Below, one piece after another: positions 43,801 to 58,800 of a DNA stretch of 64,000 nucleotides; the stretch's first letter is position 1, and each line of letters begins with the position of its first letter. The position numbers were made by a program, and so were the translations under genes. Under the pieces are notes generated by a model. It saw only the letters and a program-made list of their open reading frames with translations. It made no database searches and was not told the origin of the DNA. This stretch comes from Polytrichum commune (taxonomy: Eukaryota; Streptophyta; Polytrichopsida; Polytrichales; Polytrichaceae): contig OX485808.1 of the NCBI GenBank assembly GCA_950295325.1, forward strand, positions 21,970,527-22,034,526. The letters run 5' to 3'.

Positions 43801-46800
43801 AGGATGGAGCATCATGAGGACTTTAATCTGATGTTTGCAAATGTTCCCCTTTAGAGCCCACACGCAGTCACAGCAACCCCACTCACAGTCTGGATTATAC
43901 ACATAGTACAATTTAGAGGCGTTGGTCTTGGAGGTTACGATTGCTGGGCCGTCATCTGCAATGGGAAGAATGACACAACTGTCAGGAATTTCTCTCGCTT
44001 TGAGAACAGCATTGATAACGAATTGCTCATGTTTCAAGTTGGGGACGAACCCGTGTTGTTTCCTCATCGCCTGGTACCAATAATGGGAGAGAATTTCCTC
44101 CGTCAACTCGTATATGACCCAATCCAAACGACGTCCATGCGCTCTTTCTTTTGCGGCACGTAACGTGGCTTTAAGGTTAAAGTGGTAGCTTTCACTGGCT
44201 GCATTTGTGTCCTGCCCAGCATACGGCAAGTTACGATGCCCCACAACCCACATATGGGTCTTGTCTGCCCATTGTTTGTTGAAATACGTCCAAAAATTGT
44301 TCACAATGGGGAAGCTCTTCATAAGTGCGTTGAGTTGGCGAAGAGCCCAAGGCCCCATTTCATCTCCAGGGGGCATTTGGTATCGTACATAATACGACCC
44401 AATCCCTTGAGCACACCAGCCCGAATAGCATGGTCTTTAATTTTTGCCACTGCTTGTTTCAACCATGCATGACGGACATGCCAAAGACAAAGAAATACTT
44501 TCACTCCAGGCCATACAGACTGCAACCCTCCGATTTCGGCCTGCGCACAATCTGTAATGAAAGCATTCGGCATCCAATCTTCTTGCACTTGGACCAATTT
44601 CGTGGCGAGCGCCCTCATCCATGGCTCAAGATCGGGTTGCTTGGAACTAGAAGTAATAATGTACGCCACGGGCACTCCGTTTAGCCAATCATCAAAGACC
44701 ATCAAGGTGTAGAGCGGAAACTGCAACTACAAAAAAAAAAATCATTACAGGCTCCGGGAACATAGACATTATAGAGAAGTATGTTATAACATGGATTGTG
44801 GCAAAGCATGTACATCTTACACTCTGTAACATAACAGTTCATAGAGCACGATAGCTTCAAACCTTATTATCATTTGTTGCAAACGTGGCATCAATGGAGA
44901 CAGTTTTTTTATGGCCGTGCTTGAGCATCATATCTTGTTGCCATCCTGTTTTGATATCTATCGTGAATGGAATGTTGTCACGTGTAATAGCGCCGCGAAC
45001 ATGTACACCAGACTCTTTGTAGTAGAACACGAGCTGGGGATGTTTTTGCACCCACATGCGAACAGATTTCGCATCATTGTTGTCGCGTTTGAAGGTCTCT
45101 ATTGTCAGGCAGCCAACGACGTTACGGATGTCTTGGTCACAAATGAAGAGGTCCCGTGTGAGCTTCTCCCCTCTTTCGCACACTTCCAAGAAGCGTTTCC
45201 TATATTTTGTCATTATTTGCGGGATGGACAAACCCAATCGCAGATGAATCATGATGAAATCCCGAACATGCGGTGACAGGTGGCTAGAGAATCTGCTCTT
45301 ATGGCCGGTCTTTGTGGCACCATGGCAGAAGAATCCTTCCAAGTTCACATGTTGCATCTAGTGGTACGTTATTTCTGCGACGGAGGGCTCTAGGAGACGC
45401 TTGACAACAAAACCGCATTGGCAACCCCTTCGTTGCCCAAAACCTTGCATCCTGGTGGATGTGCGAGGACCTGTGTGACCCTTCCCATTTGGAACATATT
45501 TTCCCTTGGAGTCGAGTTTTCGTTTCTTCTGGTACATATCCTTTGTAACAATTGGTATGTGCGAGGCATTGTCATTTGGACCATACTGGCAGTGATACCT
45601 GAGGCAGACAAAAAATGATGGAAGGGATAGTCAGGTATGAGATGTCACATTGAAGTTTTAGTGTTGTAACATTGCAACATGCAGAATGGAATTCGAATTG
45701 CAGGTTACGAACACACCTGATGACAGCCGAGTAGCTGTTCCAACGGGGGAACGCTAGTTTCCCTTGCTCGTTCGATGGTGTGCCTTGGCAAACAAATTTG
45801 CAGGGAGCATCAGAGCGGGCCTCCTCACCTTTAACAAAATTGTGGACTCATGCCCAAGGTATGTACGCAACCGAAACTGCCATATGAGTCATGGGGTCAC
45901 TCCTCCTCCCTTTCACCCGGATTTGCCTTGCCCATGATAGGTCAGTGTGCATGAAGTTTCCTGCATCAGGTCTCTGAACCAAACTGCTCAGCCGTTGAAA
46001 CTCCCCTTTGTGCGCCTCCCGGTATGTAGACTCATACGAGGGATGCACAGCCAAGGGCATGCAAAGTGTTTGTTCAGTACCATGGTCTCCATCTCGGAGA
46101 ACCTCAGTTGGCATTTCGGCACAGGATCCCATTGGCGATCTGTTGTGGAACACTCGGAGGACCTCCACCTGCTCGTGCATGCAATGACGTCCTAAATCCT
46201 GCAAGCAATGATGAGCATAATGGACATAATGCACCAAACACAAGGTGGGGAGTGGCAATATGTGTAACATGAGCCATGATTGCAAAACTCAAGAAACCCT
46301 AACATTCATAGGGCGCCAATACTTACTAGAAGATCTTGAGCGCCTCCTGTTAGAACATGGGTGTTGCAATCGCATCAGTTTCAGAAGAGAGCGTGGAGTC
46401 CGGCCTAAAAGAGTACTGACCAGGTAATTCGCTGGTTACAGACAATCAGACGCAAGGGTGGAGTGCAGATCTAATAAGATCTATGGAAAAAACAGTGAGT
46501 TGAGGCGATTATGACCACCGCATACAAATCAGGTTGGTCGGCTTAATGGCAGTACACCATTGTTGGCTTCGCATCAGTACATGCAAGACAGAAGCAATGG
46601 TACAAAGCATATATGATCAAAAAAATGGAAAGCACAATGGGTGAGGGTGATAGTGACGGCTGTGTGCGATGTGGGCACTCTACTTAAAGGATTGTTGGAC
46701 ATGTACCTTGAGTACCTAATTGGAGAGGTCGCACCACTACATGCAAGAGATTCTAAAACCCCAAAAATGCAGATTGTTTACATGTTACGATCAATGAGAA

Positions 46801-49800
46801 GCATGAAACCAAATGAATCCTGCAAAGAGTTGCTCAATGAGGTGATCTTGTCCGTGGCGCTTATCCGCATGTTTGCTCAAATCGCATCACTTCGTGTAGC
46901 ACTCTCCATTGCAGCAAAAATTTGCAGTCTCTACTGAATGAGCAGGTTACAGACAATCCTTAGGGGTGGTGGTTGCGTTTGAAAATACGCACTCCCCGAG
47001 GGTGATTAGGTCATCTGGCATGGATGGGCGGGCGATACCGAGCACCATGGCATGAGGCATGGGCATGGGCCATCCTCGGGGGATGGTCTGGCGGACGTGG
47101 AGGCGGGCGGCTGACTGGGCATCGGTGGCGACAGCGTGGCGACCGCGTGGAGCATTCCAGTGTGGCGACGGACAGGCTGGCGGCAGGGGCTGCCGGGCGG
47201 AGCTCTGGCCCGGGGCAGGTCGGGGATTACAAGGAAAAAAGGCCTGCCATGCTCTGCCATGCCTCGAAGTCCGGGATGACATTACTACCATTGGGTTGGG
47301 TAATGTTAGGGAGGTAAGGCGGGATGGCGTCAGAGCTCCCTAATTTTTCTCTATTCAAATCATAAGATAGCACCCGAGAGATGACTACATGCGCTGTAGG
47401 AAAATGGTTATTATTTGAGCAGATTATCAATACCCCCATTGCCTACACAGAGTTCAATTAAGTCTCATTCCCTTGTTAATAGATCAATTCCGACGCCCAG
47501 GAACAACACACTCAATCAGTCTATAGTCTGGTTCAATCATGTTGACCACTCCTTAAGAGATTAACTCTGAAACAATCACTTTACGATAAATGGGCACAAA
47601 AACAACGAATGAGAAAGACAATGGACTTCACTCAATTAGATTCAATACTCGATTGAAGAGCATATATTTCATGAAAGACAATTGTTCTGGAAGATAACAG
47701 AAAGATCTCATTAATTGCCCTCTCGGCAATTACAAAGTAAAGGCACAATCTCCAACTATTGCCCTTGAAATTCACACCACAATCACAAAACACACACACA
47801 CACAAACACACAAAGAGAGAGAGTCCCATTTTTCTCCGTATAGTCCCCTTATATGTCCTTTGTCAGAGTTGCAACTCCTCTAATCATACCATAGTCCTCA
47901 CAAATCTGCCCTTTCCCAATCTCTATATCTATAGTCCTTCATTCACACATGAGAAACATGTATCTAGCTCTTTTTAGATTGTTTTCTCATTGCACTTCTC
48001 TATTCAATATAAAATAATTAAAAATCGGCTCTACAATGATCCATACCAACCTCATGAGGAGGAGGAGGAGGAAATAATGGACAAACCAAAGTAGCTCACA
48101 GCGGTTGGTGCCTTTACTTACCTCGCAACCCATATTAGGCCCGACATCGCTTTTGCTACTAGCATACTAGCTAGACATAGCCAAAATCCAACCATGAGGC
48201 ACTGGAATGGAGTTAAGCACTTGCTCAGATACCTACAAGGACCTCGGGCTGTATTACCAAAAGACTAACCAACCCGAAATGAGATTTTGCAGACTTCGGC
48301 TTTAGGATTGATGTAACTGCAGACGCAAGAAACATTGACAGTGAGATCATTTGTCTTTGAAGATTTGGTTATCGGGGTCAGTATAAGCTATGATGTTGAA
48401 AATTTGCATATTATCTTTTGAATTATCAGATTACTAAAAATATAAATTAAATTTTGGATGTTTCGTTATAAGTAAACCTTAAATATAGAATTAAGGGTGA
48501 AGTTTTAGATTTAAAAAAAATCTTGGTACAATTTATGTGGTTTTTTATTCTTTATAATGAAAGTTTGTGTGAAGTCAACAAAATAAGATAAATAAATGTT
48601 ACATAAAGTTAGTGAATTTGTTATTTAAATTTTAAAAAATAATTTTATCAAAATAGACCATGTCCAATTATTAAATATTGATTTAACAAGTAATAATATA
48701 TTGAATATGAAGTAGAAAGTACACACAAATACCTTATATTACCATAATGAAACATTTTTTTAATACATATATTACATACTTCTTGAGAACGGGACAAGTA
48801 AATGTTAAATTGACATTAATACAGACCACCTCATGTTAAGGTTGTCGAACTTTCGTATAATTTAGAACTTATTATTTATCAACAATATTGTATCTTAGAT
48901 CTTGTATCAATTATCTAACATAAGATGGATATTTAAGCTTATTTTTTATGTTTTTTATTCAATATTTATCGGTCTTATTTTATATTATAATTCATATGAG
49001 AAATCAGAATATTAAAGTGAATGACCTTCCATATTTTGTTAGACCATGTAGTAATGAATGTCTTTACAGAAAGTGATAAAAAAAAATTCCAATATGAATA
49101 TAAAATATATTTAGACACAAAGGTATATTATTTTTATCTATTATATTTTTTATAATGAAATAACCAAAAACATTAATTCTAAATATTATATGTTATACTA
49201 AATATAAATATTTGATAATCGGTCAGTTTTAGACGATTAAGTTTTCTATGAATAAATTAGTTTTTAATATAAGCGTGAAAAACAACCACTGGATAATTTA
49301 TGAAGAAAAATGCATATAATATAGGAAATTTAAAAAATATATAAATTCAAAAGTTTTAGACAACAAACAGAAAGGCTCATCAACGTACATTAGACTCATA
49401 GAATATATGACTTATTTATATTTGCAATAATTGAAAAACCATTATGTGAATAATTTGAGACAATATTGTCATCAATTGACATATTCATTTACTTATAAAA
49501 ATGAATATTTTATAATTATGCTAGCATAAGACAATATTATATAATTTAAAAATAATAATAAACTCCTCTTATTAACAGACTTTCATTCAATTATGAAACT
49601 TATTCAAGGTTATCTATACCTTAGGGTGTAAGATAACCTTAGTGTCGGCTTAGGGTGTAAGATAGGGAGGTTACCTTGGCCCTTAATTTTTTGAGTGCTT
49701 CAACAAATTAATTAGCTACACTAAATATGATATTTAATGTTTGATACACTAAATACAAATGTATACACTAAATGTCAATAACCCTATGAAAGTAAGTAAT

Positions 49801-52800
49801 ATTAAATATAAACTCAAACACTAAATATCAACATAACTTTTTTAAATTATATTAATATTAAAACCTTGCATTGAATTGGTAAATGATATTGCTATTTGAT
49901 ACATTTGTAACACCCATATCATCAATAGTTTTAATGACTCTCAATGTCTTGTGTGTAATACTAGAGTTACCCATCGATTATGGGATGAATAGAGGATCAA
50001 AGTAAGATCGAATCTTCTCTTGAAAATTCATGCTCAAATCATGATGTATCACACTGATCATCCCAGTTAATGTGCATGGTACTAAAACCCAAAACACACA
50101 ATATTTTTCCAAGTCTCAAAATTAGTGGGGGTTAAATTTTTTACAAAGTGATACTAAATTCATGAGTGTATGCTCGTTACCATATAGTTCAAGAAGCGTA
50201 CATAGTGTGTATTATAAGGTACTTGTAGAGCAATAATAAAACTTATATGAAAACACATGCTTGTCAATAAATAGTGCCAGGAAAAATAAATAAATGTCAG
50301 TATTGTCAATGAATAGCGCCGGGATGAACAATGGTTCCTATATCTTTTGGTGGCACTAATTTCATAGAGTAAACAAGTAGTATCACCTTCACTAATTTCC
50401 CACAATCACTATTAGCCCTTTCTCTAATTGGGATAATTAGTGTAGATAATACCCTCAACTATAATATTACACAACCCAGCTTGTAAAACATCCAATAGAT
50501 CACTATGTAAATCCTTCTGTCAAATTCCCCCAAAACACTTCGTAGGCAAATTCTTTAGTAAATCGTTATGTCCAAATCTTAAAATCCTCCTTGCGTAAAT
50601 CCTCCGGTAAGCCATTTAATCAAAAGTTTGGAATACTCTCTAGATAAACCCCCGCCAATTTCTCGTGTAAACACCCCAAAAAGCCCCTTGGTAAACGCTT
50701 TGCCAAATTCATGAAATAAGGGCCGCTTCACATGAAGGCCGAAGGTCGAGAGGCTGTCAATTTCCATCAATAAGGTTGCAAGAAACCAAAAATTCAGCCT
50801 CTCGACCCTTCACACTAGAGGCCAGAGTCCAAAGGTTGTTGCAATTTAAAATGCTTATTTTTTGGACCAAGGCGACAAACTCTCAAAGGAAGTTTGGGTT
50901 AGATAGGAATGGAACCCAAACTATGGTCGAGAGGATGTCAATTTGTTTTCATAAAAAAATCAAACATTAACAAGATCTTGGCCGTTGGATTGGAGGCGGT
51001 GTTTTGAACAAGGAATAAAGTGGGATGCTCCTTTGGATTTGGACTTTGGGCTTGGCCTTTGGAGGCTTCATACAGTGCCCGGCCGAAGGCTCCAATTACT
51101 ATATTGTATTGCCTATTTTCAGCCCATTTCTTTGGACTCTCAACAAAGTTTGTCCACTCAATCCCACGGCCTCTCGGCTTGGATAGCTATAGTGTGAAGC
51201 GGCCCTAAGAAATCCATGAAAGGGCTTAGTATAATGTGAGCCCGAATGCGAGGAATATGGGTTTCGAGTTACTAAAACACATGTACAACTATTGTGGGGA
51301 TAAATAAAAGTGACACACAAGATATGACATATACAAGGTCTGGTAAGGATTCTGTTCACTTCCTCTACATAGGACTCAAATTTAATGTCAAATGTCAATG
51401 TACATGTATAACAAATTTTGCTTAAGATGTAATCCTCTATAACAGGGCAACATACCTTAAAGCTTCCCCTTTAAGGACGACAAAAGTAAAGAACCCATAG
51501 GTGGGTGGTCTAAAAGATGATAACAAATGGGGAGTACAGCCTTGCCAATGTCCAACTGCTAGTTGGCGGAGGCAATGTATGGGACTTAAGGGGCGGTTTA
51601 CACCATAGACCATGAACTTGTCCCACGGAAGATGCCTTATTCCACGGTAAGAGTTCATGGTCTACATTTCATGGTCCGAGTTCTTAAAAAATTGATTTAC
51701 AAAGCCGTTGGGCCCCTCACTAGGTGTAAACCGAATGTGGACCAAGAGGAATGACCATGCAGCAAGAAGTGGATGTGCTGATTTTTTTAATATAAGCCCA
51801 AAAAGGGCAATTTTGGGAAAAAATGAAGTTTGACCATTTTGTTGACTTCAATTTGCCTTCACTTGCCTACACATGCCTTCACTTATCTTGTCACTTAGTT
51901 TTTTCTTCTTTTCGCCTTAAAATTCAGCAAGTATGGTCGAAATGGAGGAGAGGAGGAGGAAGCTAGTCGTGCTACTAGGATTGTACATATTTTTGTACAT
52001 GCTTGTGAAGAATGTTTTGGGCATTCAAACACTGATTTTGCAAGGAGAATGGGAAAAATTTGCAATTTTGAGCGTGGTTTACGAAAGCATTGGACGTAGA
52101 GAGAGGAACATATGGAGTCAAGAGGGTCTTCTTCACAACAATTTTTACAAAAAAAATAAGTGATTCAATTTGTACATGTTCAATGTAATTTACATGTGAC
52201 ATGTACCTTGTGTTGTCACTACACTAAATAGGATATTTAGTGTTTGATTATATCTAATGTTGTTACCACCCTACCTTGCTCAACATTAAATTTCAATTCT
52301 TTGATAATTAATGTTAGAAGATTTCCCATTGCGCTTCTTTTGACCACCCTGATCTACAGTCACTAAATGACTACAGATGTTTCTTTTTTGTTTTGCAACT
52401 AAAGCTTTTAAACATTATGGGGCGTGTAATATACCGTTGGAAAGATATTTTCAAGGCCTTTCCAACGGTATATTACAAGCCCCCAAATTCCAAACATTGC
52501 AGTTGGTAGACCAAAAAACAAATCTGCACGTGAATTCTTGAGTTCTAGATGTCCCGCGTTGTTTGATGAAACACGTGTAAGCCGGTTTAAGGGGTAGGGC
52601 AAGGTAGTGCCGGTATGTCTCATGGGCTATAATATAATTAGGGCACATAAAAGGTAGATTCATTAAAACATTCTTGAAATGGCATTTCTTTGACATGGGC
52701 CCTTGCCTTTTCCTACCAGACCACCTCTCTTGCCTCTCTCACCGCAAAACCCGTTGGACCATGTCAATGCATTTATTAGGCCTTAAAAATTATATTTTGG

Positions 52801-55800
52801 GGACCTCAACCTCCATGGTCCCTCTGCCATTTCTTCCTTAGTGTAAGCCGAAATTATCTCGGGACAACTTCAAGAGCCAATTAGCTGCCTTGCAGAGCCC
52901 TGGTCAAACTTCATGGTCCATAGTGTAAACCGGCTGTAACTTTATGGGCCAATGTGGTTATTATTATTATTTTGCAAATTGTATTCAAGAAGGGAGGGTG
53001 CAAAGTTTTGAATCTTTGTTTAAGCTGCGTATGTCAAATTTATGATTAAAAAAAAATCACACAAAGCGGACTCACAAGTGACGATGGTAAATGTTTTTAG
53101 AATTAGACATGAAGACATTGTGAAATCCCCTTCTTTTGGACACGTGTCTATTTCATCCATCCAATTATCATCCGTTGCGTTACTTGACTCGCACCCTTTT
53201 GCCACTTGTCTCCAACACTTATGTGCCTGAAATCTACGGGGGGGGGGCATCATTTTGGGATTCCGCAGAGGCACTGCTAACTCCGCATCCCCTGCTGCGC
53301 TTGAGTTGGTGTGACCACACCAATTGTCGCATTCCTGGAGACAAGAAGGGTCCTCTTCTCGAATTCGAGGTTTTGGATGTTGGAGGGTTTCGAGGCGCAG
53401 CTGCAGAAGAAGATTGAAACAAATGAGCGCGGTTGTGGTTGGGATTTGAGATTCTCAAGGGTTTAACAAATAATTGGATCGTAAGGGTTTACAAATCAGA
53501 GGCAGAGGCAGAGGCAGAGGCAGAGGGAGAGGGAGAGGGAGAGGGATGGGGAGGGAGGTGGACAACAGATTGGTGGCGGATGAGGGCGTGGAGATGATAT
53601 GCGACCGCCTCTCCGCCCTTCCAGACCTCTACTTGCCGCACTCGTTGGCCACTCGCACGGAGCCCGTCACTCAGTCGGAGCGCAAGTCACACCTCGCAAC
53701 CCTTCTGCGCCGAGATGCCGCTGTATTTCTAGGTGAGTGGCCAGAACTCTGTTTCCTCAACCCTTAAGATCGATTTTGTGAATTGAATTAAAAGTCCGGT
53801 CTTCTATAATCCGGTCTTATGTAGTTTAGCCCGTGCAGTCCCGGCCTGTGGCACCCGTGCATATGAATCAATGTCTCGAGCCATCTCCGCCCGCCGTCAC
53901 GTCGACGGAACTCACCTGTGCGATCACTGTTCAATGTCTCCAAAATGTATAGTAGATTGTTGCAATTTCTTTGAAGTCATGTTGTCGCAGAGCAGGATGC
54001 CGCTGTATGTTTAGGTCAGCGGTCAAAACCTGATTCGTAAACCCTTGCCATCGACTTTATGGATTTTTTTTTATAAAGAACTTGGTTCTTTGTGATGGAA
54101 TTGTTGCCATATTTTCGAACTCATGTTGTTGCAGAGCAGGATGCCGCTGTATATTTAGGTCAGCGGCCAAAGTATGGTCTGTAAACCCTTGCCATCGGAT
54201 TTGTGGATTCTTTAAAGAACAGTTTGGCTTTATGTTATGCAATTGCTGCCATTTTTTCAACCTCGCGTCGTGCAGAGCAGGATGCCGCTGTATTTTTAGA
54301 TCGGTGGCCAAAATCTGAGTTGTAAACCCGTGCCATCGGATTTGTGGATTTTTTATTTTAATTTTAAAGTTTCGGTTTTTGGTAAGGTAATTGGGCCTTA
54401 AAGGGGCACTTTCTCTCTGCACCCAATTCTCGTAGGATATGAAACACGCAAAAACTGTGAGATGATAGCAAATCCAAATCGTGCCCGCGTGGAGCTCACA
54501 TGAATATCTAATGCATCATCAAAGGGAAGGTTCCCGTGCCCATTATATGGTCATAAAGTTCCTCCCAATTATATTGACATATTTTGAGCATGTAGTCCAA
54601 TCTCTTCTAAACACATGTCATTTTGGTGTCTGTTTCTTAGATCCACACCTAACTGCTACACCAATCAATTATAGGTGTACCCATTTCAGGTTGTTTGGTG
54701 TCGAACTCATGTTGTTGCAGAGTGGGATGTCGTTGTATTTTTAGGTCAGGGCCAAAATCTGATTTGTAAACCCTTGCAATTGGATGTGTGGGGTCTTACC
54801 TTTTTCTTTTGGCTTCAAGTAATGGAATTGTTGCCATTTTTCGGAACTCATGTTGCTGTTTGGTTGTGGCAGAGCGCTATGGGACCAGCTTGAATATTGT
54901 GGAGCTGCAACAATTTGAAGTTCTACAAGACGATTATGAAGTGAATTGGCACTTGAAAACCCTGAAGAGCTCAATCAATCCAAGCGCTGAGGACCAGCGA
55001 TCGCGAACGGCCACCATACATAACCGGAGGTTGGCGTACATGAATCGCTTGGTTCAAGATGGTCAGTACTTTTCGGAAGATGCTATGCGCATGAGGTCCC
55101 CATTGTTGCATTTTGAGCATGTTGGCCAATTCCAGGTGCGCATTTTCGATCTGTGTAAATTAAAGACCTTGAAGGATACTCCATATGGTTTACTAAATTT
55201 GACTTTGTTTTCTTGAGGTTTTGGAATCTGAGGTTTAAAGTGGAATCCTATGAGGCACCCAGAAATGTTGGAGTGACGTTTGTGAAGAACTTAAGCAATT
55301 ACTACACTGACTAGAGCATTTTTTTTGTGCATTTCAGACTTTGATAGCAATTTTATATTCTGAAAGTGAAGAAAGGTGGGAATGATGAATGTCCCCACAT
55401 AATACACAACAGCATTTTGATCCTGTAAATATTTTTATTTTAGGATCCTGCAACTTGGAGTATGGCAGCAAGACCAGGCGAGCGGTATTCGGACATGCTG
55501 ATCCGCCAATCGGAGGAGGCCTTCATACAACGAAGGTTGCGGGAAGAAAGATTGGAGGCAGGCATACCAGTTCCTGAGGAGCCTGCAGCAGCTCAGGAAG
55601 ATGAGGAGTCTGAATTTGAGGAGGAACTGGTAAGTACTTTGTAACAATTACTGGACCATAAGTCATTGCTTGAGACTTGAGCAATCTTTTTTGCAATACA
55701 CATATGCAATCGTTCCCTACTGCTGAACCAATAGGGGTCCCAATGTGAGATGACGGCTTTTTAAATGCGGACACAAGAAGCGGAGGCAAAAAAAAAATCT

Positions 55801-58800
55801 CCTTATCGGCCATTGGTTCATTCAACCATGTCAGTCATGGGGAGGAAGTGCCACTTGCAGGTGAACCTGCACTGACATGTGGATAGTTGCCTGTAGCGAG
55901 TAGGGAATATGACTCCAAGTAGGTTAATCATAACAACACTTAGATGCTTGAGAAGAGGGAAGTAGGTTATCACCAGAACACTCAGATGCTTGAGAATCGG
56001 AAGCCGAATCTGCACACATATAATGAGGCAACCTTCTTCAAGAGGATCTCGCCTTTATTTCTGTGCAATCACGAAGTTTGCACTTGAGCCATGTGGCCGG
56101 GAGATACTTCCATTTTGTCATGACATGAATCCCTTTTTCTTTCTCCCTTTTGCTAACTTTTTTTGGCATGGGACGTCCTAGTGCTGATGAATCAAGTTTC
56201 TATCGGGGACTCAACAACAAGTTGAGAGCAGCTTATAGAGCATATAGTCCAGTTTAGTGCTGATAACCTGATGATTCATAGCCCTGCCAGTGAAGGACTC
56301 AAACTCATTGGCTCGCCTATACTGAAGATTCAGCTGCTGTGTATGTTGTTGTCTTTGAGCAGTATCCTGTATGCAGCTCTCCCTTGTCATTGGTCACAAA
56401 AATAGGGTCTCCTCATGTATGGAGGCACAATGCAAGGGTGTTTTTTTTCCTCCTCTCCGAATGATGAACAATATTCATAAATTGGATTAGAAGGGAGCAA
56501 GAGGTGTCTAATCCAATTAGGAGCACTTTAGGTGGATCAAGGGTTCAAGATAGCCAAAGAAGTTCTGAAGTTCTACATCAGCAATCTGGCCCAAAGAGGT
56601 TTCGTAGATACAGATTTTGCATGGGTGTATGAGAATATTTTGCACCTGTTTTGAGCATCTTTTTAAGGTTGTTGCCAAGTTGAAGTCTTTCTATTAAGGC
56701 ATAAATTTCACTTTCAACCATGTTCTTAGGTTGAATCAGTACTCATGCTAAATGCAAGTTTGGGTTCACAGGACACGGAATCTGAAGATGAGGATACAAA
56801 CTCACAAGCAGGTCCAAGTGCTCAGACACGCAACTCTACTTCACATGTTGGCAATGCTAGTGAGACGAGTGAGGTGGAAATGCAAAGGAACGGGGGTGTG
56901 AGGTCTGATCCTCCTGGAGAACATTCTTCTGAGGGTATGTGTGGAGAAGATCCTTCAGGCCCTACAGTAGTGTCTCCTGGTGAGTTAGCAGACAAGATGG
57001 AGGACTTCACACGGGTGATGCAGGAGAAGTTTTTGTCAGGCTTGGATGAGGAGCATGTGGACTACTCACGGATAGATAATGATGCGGCATTAGATGATGA
57101 TTGGATGCCTGAAATTACGAGGGATGCCGAGGAGAAATACTTTGAAGAGGACTAAACTCAATCATGTGCATTTCACAATATTTGGCAGAAATTATTTCCC
57201 ATCAACGTCGTGATCTTTCAACTTCAACCTTTTGGAACTTGCAGCAGACCCTGAACTTTACAGAGAATCCTCTCTTTATGGGCATCTGATATCCGAAATT
57301 TGTAGATTATACTTAGTATTCTGGGAACTGAATTTAAGCAATCAGGTCCCGATAGGTGTCTGCTGAGCTCTGGGATTTCCTCTTTCTAAGAATGGGAGCT
57401 AAAGATCGGAGCCAGGTCATTGGTGCAGACAAGAAGGAAACAGTCATCAAGTGTGGAGGCTTTGCATATGTAATGACAGAGGCAGTGCTCTTGGTAGATA
57501 GGATTTTACTTTGAGGAGCTTGATGGGCAGTGATAGCCAATATGTCTAGTGTGCTCACAAGGGATTTCTGAAAGAAATAGGTTTGAGTAGCTTTCCAGGC
57601 AGGGAAACTATGCATAGAGGACAAACCTTGTGCTGTCCTCAGGGTTACCTCTGGAGCTGTACTAGTAACCACAGGGTTTACAAAATCACGAGTGACTGCT
57701 CTGGAAAGTAGCAGCTTTGCACCTGATGACAGGATTTGTATCAACAGGAACTGTGTCCATCAACTGTACACAAACGGATTCCGCCTTTCAATGAGTTTTG
57801 ACAGTTGGTATTTACAAGTACCCACATATTACATTGAAGTCAAGGCAGCACTCCTTTTTTGCTTGTTGTTGGTCAATCAATCTTGTATATGCTTGTAAAA
57901 TGTTAATGGGATTTGATGCGGTCATTGTAAGGAACAATATTTGTAGGATTGTTACTCTGGTTGTCATCCTCTGCTTTAGATTGGAAACAAGTCTCTTCCT
58001 GATTTGACTCATCACTTCATGTTACACAAAAGGATTTGTTTTCCATATGGGCATTGTGCCCTCACACACTGTGACTCAAAGTGGCCATTGGAACAAGTAG
58101 TTCATTGCTCAAATCAGAAGACCTCAAACTCCATCTGCAGACAGTCTTGGTTGCTAGAATGGAAGCTTAATAGTGAAGAGGTTTGTGAATGGTCCATAAA
58201 AACCACAACTGTGCCATTATTGGAGTGTTGATTTACACACCAATAAAACATACGAACTCAACCAGATTGTAGACATAGCCCAACTGTATCGGTGGTGGTA
58301 CAACAGGAATAAAATAGGGTACCGTGCTCTTTGACTAACCCCATAACCAATTACTTGGAAAGTCCTCTTCCTGAACCTGTACTCCACAAATAATACTATT
58401 TCTTTCTGGCCCACAAAACTTACGTGATGTTCATTGGCTGCTGCTGAGTGGGAAAGATCCCAATTGAGATGGCATGTTCTGTGGGATTATGCCAATGCGC
58501 AATTGCCAAAGCAACTTACAAGCTTGGAACTACTATTCTTTATATCCACACTTTGTCAACACATGCCAGTAGATGGCATTATCTTGGACTCCAATTGAGA
58601 GAAAACTTGAAGTGCAGGTACATGTGCCTGTAGCTTACGTGCACATAACGGAGGGTTTACATTAGGGTCCAGGTTGAAGAAATTTGGGGTCCAAGGCACC
58701 CCTCAAATGGATGGTACTTTTGGATTCCAAGATTTGATCCCCAAGCTTGAAGAGTGGTTTCTCAAATTAGGAGTATTTTCTTGAGTGGACACTTTGTTAA